A DNA stretch of 64,000 nt from Gammaproteobacteria bacterium (GTDB lineage Bacteria; Pseudomonadota; Gammaproteobacteria; Steroidobacterales; XN24). The notes below the pieces were generated by a model. It was given only the letters and a program-made list of their open reading frames with translations, made no database searches and was not told the origin of the DNA. Of the stretch, positions 60,236 through 64,000 are shown in pieces. Position 1 is the first letter of the stretch; each line of letters starts with the position of its first letter. Made by a program: the position numbers and the translations under genes. Where the stretch lies: the NCBI GenBank assembly GCA_024640085.1, contig JAHEFR010000010.1, positions 1 to 64,000 on the forward strand, read 5' to 3'.

Positions 60236-60961
60236 TCAATACATATGCTGGCCGCCGTTCACCGACAGCGTGGACCCGGTGATGAAATCGGCCTCGTCCG
60301 AGACAAGGAACAGCACGGCGCGCACGATGTCCCGCGTCTCTCCGAGCCTACCCACAGGGATCCGCTCGATGATTTTTTCCAGCACCCGTTCGGGCACGGC
60401 CTGCACCATCTCTGTGTTGACGTAACCAGGGGCGACGGCATTGACAGTGATGCCAGCCTTGGCGCCTTCCTGGGCCAGCGCCTTGGTGAATCCATGGATT
60501 CCGGATTTTGCGGCGGCGTAGTTCACCTGACCGTACTGTCCCGCCTGGCCGTTGACAGAGCCAATGTTCACGATGCGCCCGAACTGCTTCTCGCGCATGC
60601 TCTCGATGACGGCCCTGCAGAGGTTGAAACACGACGTCAGGTTAGTCCGAATGACGTCGTCCCATTGCTCGAACGACATCTTGTGGAGGGTCCCGTCACG
60701 GGTGATGCCGGCGTTGTTCACCAGAATCTCCACTGGGCCGAGCCGCTCGGTCACGGCTGCTACCCCTTCCTGCACCGCGGCGAAGTCGCCGACGTCGAAC
60801 TTGAACGTGGGGACGCCGGTGGCCCGCTCGAATGATTTCGCCCGCTCCTCGTTCCCGCCGTAGTTGGCGGCGACCTTGAACCCGGCCAGGTGCAATGCCT
60901 CCGAGATCGCTCCACCGATGCCTCGGGTCCCGCCCGTGACAAGCGCAACACGCCCAACCAT
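60236..60961 (-). CDS. phaB: Acetoacetyl-CoA reductase (PhaB), copy 2
   Basis: A 241-residue SDR reducing acetoacetyl-CoA. TGGTRGIGG near residue 8, NNAGITRDGTLHKM near 82, GSVNGQAGQYGQVNYAAAK with the catalytic Tyr/Lys, and a PGYVNTEMVQAVP stretch typical of true PhaB enzymes. It resembles characterised PhaB more closely than copy 1 does. The ATG at 60961 has GGAGG five bases upstream; an earlier ATG at 60973 overlaps that ribosome binding site. Convergent with phaC. Confidence 0.93.
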   Translation of the reverse strand: MVGRVALVTGGTRGIGGAISEALHLAGFKVAANYGGNEERAKSFERATGVPTFKFDVGDFAAVQEGVAAVTERLGPVEILVNNAGITRDGTLHKMSFEQWDDVIRTNLTSCFNLCRAVIESMREKQFGRIVNIGSVNGQAGQYGQVNYAAAKSGIHGFTKALAQEGAKAGITVNAVAPGYVNTEMVQAVPERVLEKIIERIPVGRLGETRDIVRAVLFLVSDEADFITGSTLSVNGGQHMY

Positions 60962-61184
60962 GTTTTCCTCCATTGCGAGACCTTCCCGCGTCCTTGGCCA
61001 ACCGATCCAACATCATCGTACTACTGGCGGCCGGTTCCAATTGGCAATTGGTCTAAGCTTACTGTCCTCGGGGGCACGGACGCGCCTTGTCGCACAAGCG
61101 GAGCGCTCTACCGCGGGCATGGTGGATCTCGGTGTCTGCGCATTTATGATCAACGCCTGACGGCGGACGGCGGAGGAGCGCATC

Positions 61185-61643
61185 GTGGACCTGGAGATCA
61201 ACGGCAAGACCTACGAATACGATGGGGATCCCGAGCAGCCTCTTCTCTGGGTCCTGCGGGACTCGATCGGACTGACCGGCACGAAGTATGGCTGTGGCAT
61301 CGGCCAGTGCGGCGCCTGCACCGTCCATGTAGACGGCGTTGCCCGTCGGTCCTGCATGACGCCGGTGGGGAAAGTCGCGGGCCGCTCGGTGACCACGATC
61401 GAAGGCCTGTCCGAGGACGGCGGCCACCCGGTACAGCGGGCGTGGCTCGATGAGGACGTGGTCCAGTGCGGGTACTGTCAGGGCGGACAGATCATGGCAG
61501 TCGCGTCGTTGCTTGCCCAGGTGCCGTCCCCCACCGACGAGCAGATCGACGAACTCCATACCAACCTCTGTCGTTGCGGCACCTATTACCGGATACGGCG
61601 AGCCATCCACCTCGCCGCCGAATATATGAAGGAGAAGAGCTGA
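61185..61643 (+). CDS. Molybdenum hydroxylase small [2Fe-2S] subunit (IorA-like)
   Basis: A 152-residue iron-sulfur subunit. The plant-type [2Fe-2S] motif lies near residues 37-57 ([15 protein letters not shown] ... CMTPV), and the second cluster motif CGYCQGGQ ... CRCGTY at about 99-133. The layout matches the small subunit of isoquinoline 1-oxidoreductase/aldehyde oxidase-type enzymes. The GTG start follows CGGAGGAGC. The catalytic subunit gene begins one base after its stop. Confidence 0.9.
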   Translation: MDLEINGKTYEYDGDPEQPLLWVLRDSIGLTGTKYGCGIGQCGACTVHVDGVARRSCMTPVGKVAGRSVTTIEGLSEDGGHPVQRAWLDEDVVQCGYCQGGQIMAVASLLAQVPSPTDEQIDELHTNLCRCGTYYRIRRAIHLAAEYMKEKS

Positions 61644-61644
61644 C

Positions 61645-63867
61645 ATGGTCAGGCTCAAGCTCTCCCGAAGGGAATTCCTGACCGTCTCGGTCACCGCGGT
61701 CGGCGGTGTCATGTTCGGCATGGGTCCGGCATGGCTGAGAGCGGCCGAGGATGCCAGCGAGCTGAACGTCTTCGTGACGGTCGAACCAGACGGCGCCACT
61801 GTCATCGGCGTGTCCCAGCCGGACATGGGCCAGGGAATGTATACGACTATGAGCATGCTGGTGGCCGAGGAGCTGGACGCGGACTGGACTCGGGTCACCA
61901 CGAAACAGTTGCCGTTGATGCTGAAGCGGGACCCGGAAGGCAAGCTGGCCTGGGCATGGGTGGGGCAGGGGGCCGGCGGAAGCACCAGCGTGGTCGAACT
62001 CTTCGGCCCGCTGCGAGAATTCGGCGCCCGGGCCAGGCGGCAGCTCCTGCTTGCCGCCGCCGATTCGTGGGACGTCCCTGTTGACGAGCTCGGCACCGAA
62101 CCCGGTGTCGTCATCCACACCGCGACGGGTCGACGGGCCCCGTTCGGGGACCTGGCCTCCCGCGCGGCCGTGGTTCCTGCCCCGGAGGAGGCGCCGCCGC
62201 TGAAATCCCCTGAGGATTTCCGGCTGATCGGCAAGGATTTCGAACCGAAGGCGACCCACGAAGTCGTGACCGGTGCCGCCGGATACGGCGTAGATGTGCG
62301 GCAGGCGGGGATGCGGTATGCCGTCATCGCCCGCTGTCCCTGGTTCGACGGACGGCTCATCGGTTTCGACGATACCGAGACAAGGAAGGTGGACGGAGTC
62401 CTGGATGTGGTGGAGATCCCGGGTCCGCCCCCTGGCGAGCCCTACAGCACCATGGCGCCCGGCGTGGCGGTGGTCGCATCTTCCACCTGGGCGGCCATGA
62501 AGGGGCGGGATGCCCTTAGCATCCAGTGGGACGAGGGGCCGTTCCGAAACGAAACCACGGCCTCCTTCGATGCCGCCTGCCAGTCGGCCCTGGACGCCGG
62601 CGACGGGCAGGTTGTCCAGGAGGTCGGCGATTTCGATGCTGCCATGGCCGCGGCGGCGACGACGCTGACGGCCCGTTACCGGCAGCCGTATGTGCACCAC
62701 GCCACACTGGAACCACAAAATTGCTTCGCCCATGTACAGGAAGACCGATGCCTGGTGATCGGGCCTTTGCAGATGCCGGCCAGCGCATCGCGCCTGGTCG
62801 CCACGCTCACCGGCCTGGACCGTCTCGCCATCGAGGTCCGGATGACCCGGCTGGGTGGCGGTTTCGGGAGGCGGTTGACTTCGGATTACGTCGCGGAGGC
62901 GGTCCTGGTGTCGAAGGCCACCGGTCTGCCGATCCTCGTCCAGTGGACCCGCGAGGACGATATGGCACACGACTTCCTGAGGCCTGGCGGCTGGCACGAG
63001 ATTACCGCCGGGCTGGACGACAGGGGCAGGATAAGCGCTTGGAGGCACCGGGTGGCAAGCCCGTCCAAGTACTACCGCCGCCCGGACGAGGAGCACTGGC
63101 AGTCGGAGATCTATACGGACGACGCGCCGGTGGGATTGGTGGACAATGTCAGGTACGAGTATTTCGACATGGGTTCCGGTGCCTGGCGGGGCAGCTGGCG
63201 GGCGCCGGCGCACACAGCCAATGCCTTCGCCATGGAGAGCCTCCTCGACGAGCTGGCACACGAGATCGGACAGGATCCCCTCCAGCTGCGCCTGGCGCTG
63301 CTAGGGGAGCCTCGGGTGCTACCGTATTCCAACCATGGCGGCCCGAATTGGAACCCCGGCCGTTTGGCGAAGGTGCTGCAGGTCGCGGCAGAGAAGGCGG
63401 GCTGGGGCCGCAAGCTGCCCGAGGGGGAAGGGATGGGGATCGCCGGGCACTTCACCTTCGGCGGTTACGTGGCCTGGGTCGCCCACGTGTCGGTGTCGCC
63501 TGGCGGAGAACTCCGGGTGAGGCGTCTGGTCGGAGCCGCCGACTGCGGGCTCGCTGTCAACCCGAAGGGCGTCCGCGACCAGATGGAAGGAGGTGCCTGT
63601 GACGCGCTCAGCACGGCGCTGGGACAGGAACTGAGCATCGACGGGGGCCGGCACCGGGAGACCAATTTCCACGAGTACCGGATGATGCGAATCGTCGATG
63701 CGCCACCCGAAATCGAGGTGCACATCGTGCAGGGGGCGGACGAGCCCTCGGGCATGGGCGAACCGCCCGTTCCACCCCTGGCGCCGGCTGTCTGCAATGC
63801 GATCTTCGCGGCTACCGGGCGTCGCATACGCCACCTGCCGGTCGGCGATTCGCTAGCCCGGAAATGA
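61645..63867 (+). CDS. Molybdenum hydroxylase catalytic (molybdopterin-binding) subunit, Tat-exported
   Basis: A 740-residue subunit. The N-terminus carries a twin-arginine signal (SRREFL, then a hydrophobic stretch ending near AWLRAA), so the complex is probably periplasmic, with the small subunit co-exported. Molybdopterin contacts are in QPDMGQGMYTTMSM, GQGAGGSTSV and LGGGFGRRL, and the catalytic Glu lies in GMGEPPVPPLAP near the C-terminus. It resembles isoquinoline 1-oxidoreductase beta. No FAD subunit gene is adjacent, so electrons likely pass to a cytochrome. The substrate is unknown. Confidence 0.88.
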   Translation: MVRLKLSRREFLTVSVTAVGGVMFGMGPAWLRAAEDASELNVFVTVEPDGATVIGVSQPDMGQGMYTTMSMLVAEELDADWTRVTTKQLPLMLKRDPEGKLAWAWVGQGAGGSTSVVELFGPLREFGARARRQLLLAAADSWDVPVDELGTEPGVVIHTATGRRAPFGDLASRAAVVPAPEEAPPLKSPEDFRLIGKDFEPKATHEVVTGAAGYGVDVRQAGMRYAVIARCPWFDGRLIGFDDTETRKVDGVLDVVEIPGPPPGEPYSTMAPGVAVVASSTWAAMKGRDALSIQWDEGPFRNETTASFDAACQSALDAGDGQVVQEVGDFDAAMAAAATTLTARYRQPYVHHATLEPQNCFAHVQEDRCLVIGPLQMPASASRLVATLTGLDRLAIEVRMTRLGGGFGRRLTSDYVAEAVLVSKATGLPILVQWTREDDMAHDFLRPGGWHEITAGLDDRGRISAWRHRVASPSKYYRRPDEEHWQSEIYTDDAPVGLVDNVRYEYFDMGSGAWRGSWRAPAHTANAFAMESLLDELAHEIGQDPLQLRLALLGEPRVLPYSNHGGPNWNPGRLAKVLQVAAEKAGWGRKLPEGEGMGIAGHFTFGGYVAWVAHVSVSPGGELRVRRLVGAADCGLAVNPKGVRDQMEGGACDALSTALGQELSIDGGRHRETNFHEYRMMRIVDAPPEIEVHIVQGADEPSGMGEPPVPPLAPAVCNAIFAATGRRIRHLPVGDSLARK

Positions 63868-64000
63868 TCAGGCGTCAATAGGTACAACTGACCGCGAAAA
63901 TCCCCCTGCCCGGAACCAGACTCCTACCAGGAGAAAGCGGCGGCGCCATTGCGCACCGTGGTATTGGTGTGACGCCGTCTTCAAGGTGGCTCAAACCCAT
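63868..64000 (+). other. Downstream intergenic sequence at the window edge
   Basis: The last 133 bases show no gene start, and the region after the hydroxylase stop has no clear terminator. Any partner gene for the hydroxylase would lie beyond the window. Confidence 0.4.

Noticed and set aside
61185-63867. Aerobic Mo/Cu CO dehydrogenase (CoxSL)
   Set aside because: The large subunit lacks the CSFR-type active-site loop of CoxL, carries a Tat signal, and no CoxM-like FAD subunit is adjacent. The IorAB type fits better.

Overview
This 64 kb window is high-GC, densely coding bacterial chromosome and reads as a facultatively autotrophic, PHA-storing gammaproteobacterium. The indicators are a form IA (green-like) RuBisCO, a CbbR regulator, a bacterial-type phosphoribulokinase, class I PHA synthase with PhaR, and TolB_N/TPR proteins of a type common in marine Gammaproteobacteria. 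The family-level placement is inference. No rRNA, tRNA, CRISPR array, prophage or insertion sequence was seen.

Layout. 1-5.2 kb: the tail of an unknown gene, an SDR, a 2OG-Fe(II) oxygenase-like gene, an FKBP isomerase, an MscS channel and a DUF4382 lipoprotein. 5.2-10 kb (minus): a nickel CO dehydrogenase operon, cooF-cooS-cooC-FAD/NAD oxidoreductase. 10.3-14.1 kb: Calvin cycle genes prkB, cbbR, cbbL and cbbS. 14.4-22.9 kb: alkylsulfatase, methyltransferase, threonine aldolase, small zinc ribbon, DsbA-like, TPR and DUF2779 nuclease genes. 23-33 kb: a secreted HEMGH metallopeptidase, two large signalling proteins (TolB_N/TPR and cyclase-AAA-TPR), a GMC oxidoreductase and thioredoxin. 33.5-40.6 kb: small metabolic genes, a glycosyltransferase fragment, an MFS-spermidine synthase fusion and a GH18 chitinase. 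40.8-50.8 kb: nine co-directional minus-strand genes described below. 51-55 kb: a small HTH protein, a cardiolipin synthase-like lipoprotein, a TM2 protein and two triheme cytochromes. 55-61 kb: the PHA cluster phaB1-phaR-phaP-phaA-phaC with convergent phaB2. 61-64 kb: a two-subunit molybdenum hydroxylase.

Carbon and energy. CO oxidation by CooS would feed electrons through CooF to the flavoprotein encoded in the same operon, giving NAD(P)H. The divergently transcribed prkB starts across a shared control region. That region carries a 53-bp segment that aligns without gaps to the cbbR-cbbL intergenic region, with the same 22-bp phasing of TNA-N7-TNA motifs. I infer that CbbR binds both, coupling the CO/PRK region to RuBisCO. 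Surplus acetyl-CoA can go to PHB; a 15-bp palindrome, TTTTGC-N3-GCAAAA, stands upstream of both phaB1 and the phasin gene and is a likely PhaR operator.

The best candidate for an undescribed system is the minus-strand block 40854-50825. In transcription order it encodes a nucleotide-cyclase-like protein, a GAF-PP2C phosphatase, an RsbW-like kinase and a STAS antagonist (a partner switch). These are followed by an ECF sigma factor and its membrane anti-sigma factor, a membrane-anchored protein with 43 perfect-length nonapeptide repeats, an outer-membrane protein joining a zinc peptidase, a beta-propeller and a beta-barrel, and a PrsW-type intramembrane protease. Gene order and family knowledge suggest an envelope-stress or envelope-remodelling pathway that combines a cytoplasmic partner switch with regulated proteolysis of an anti-sigma factor. 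No experiment or search backs this here.
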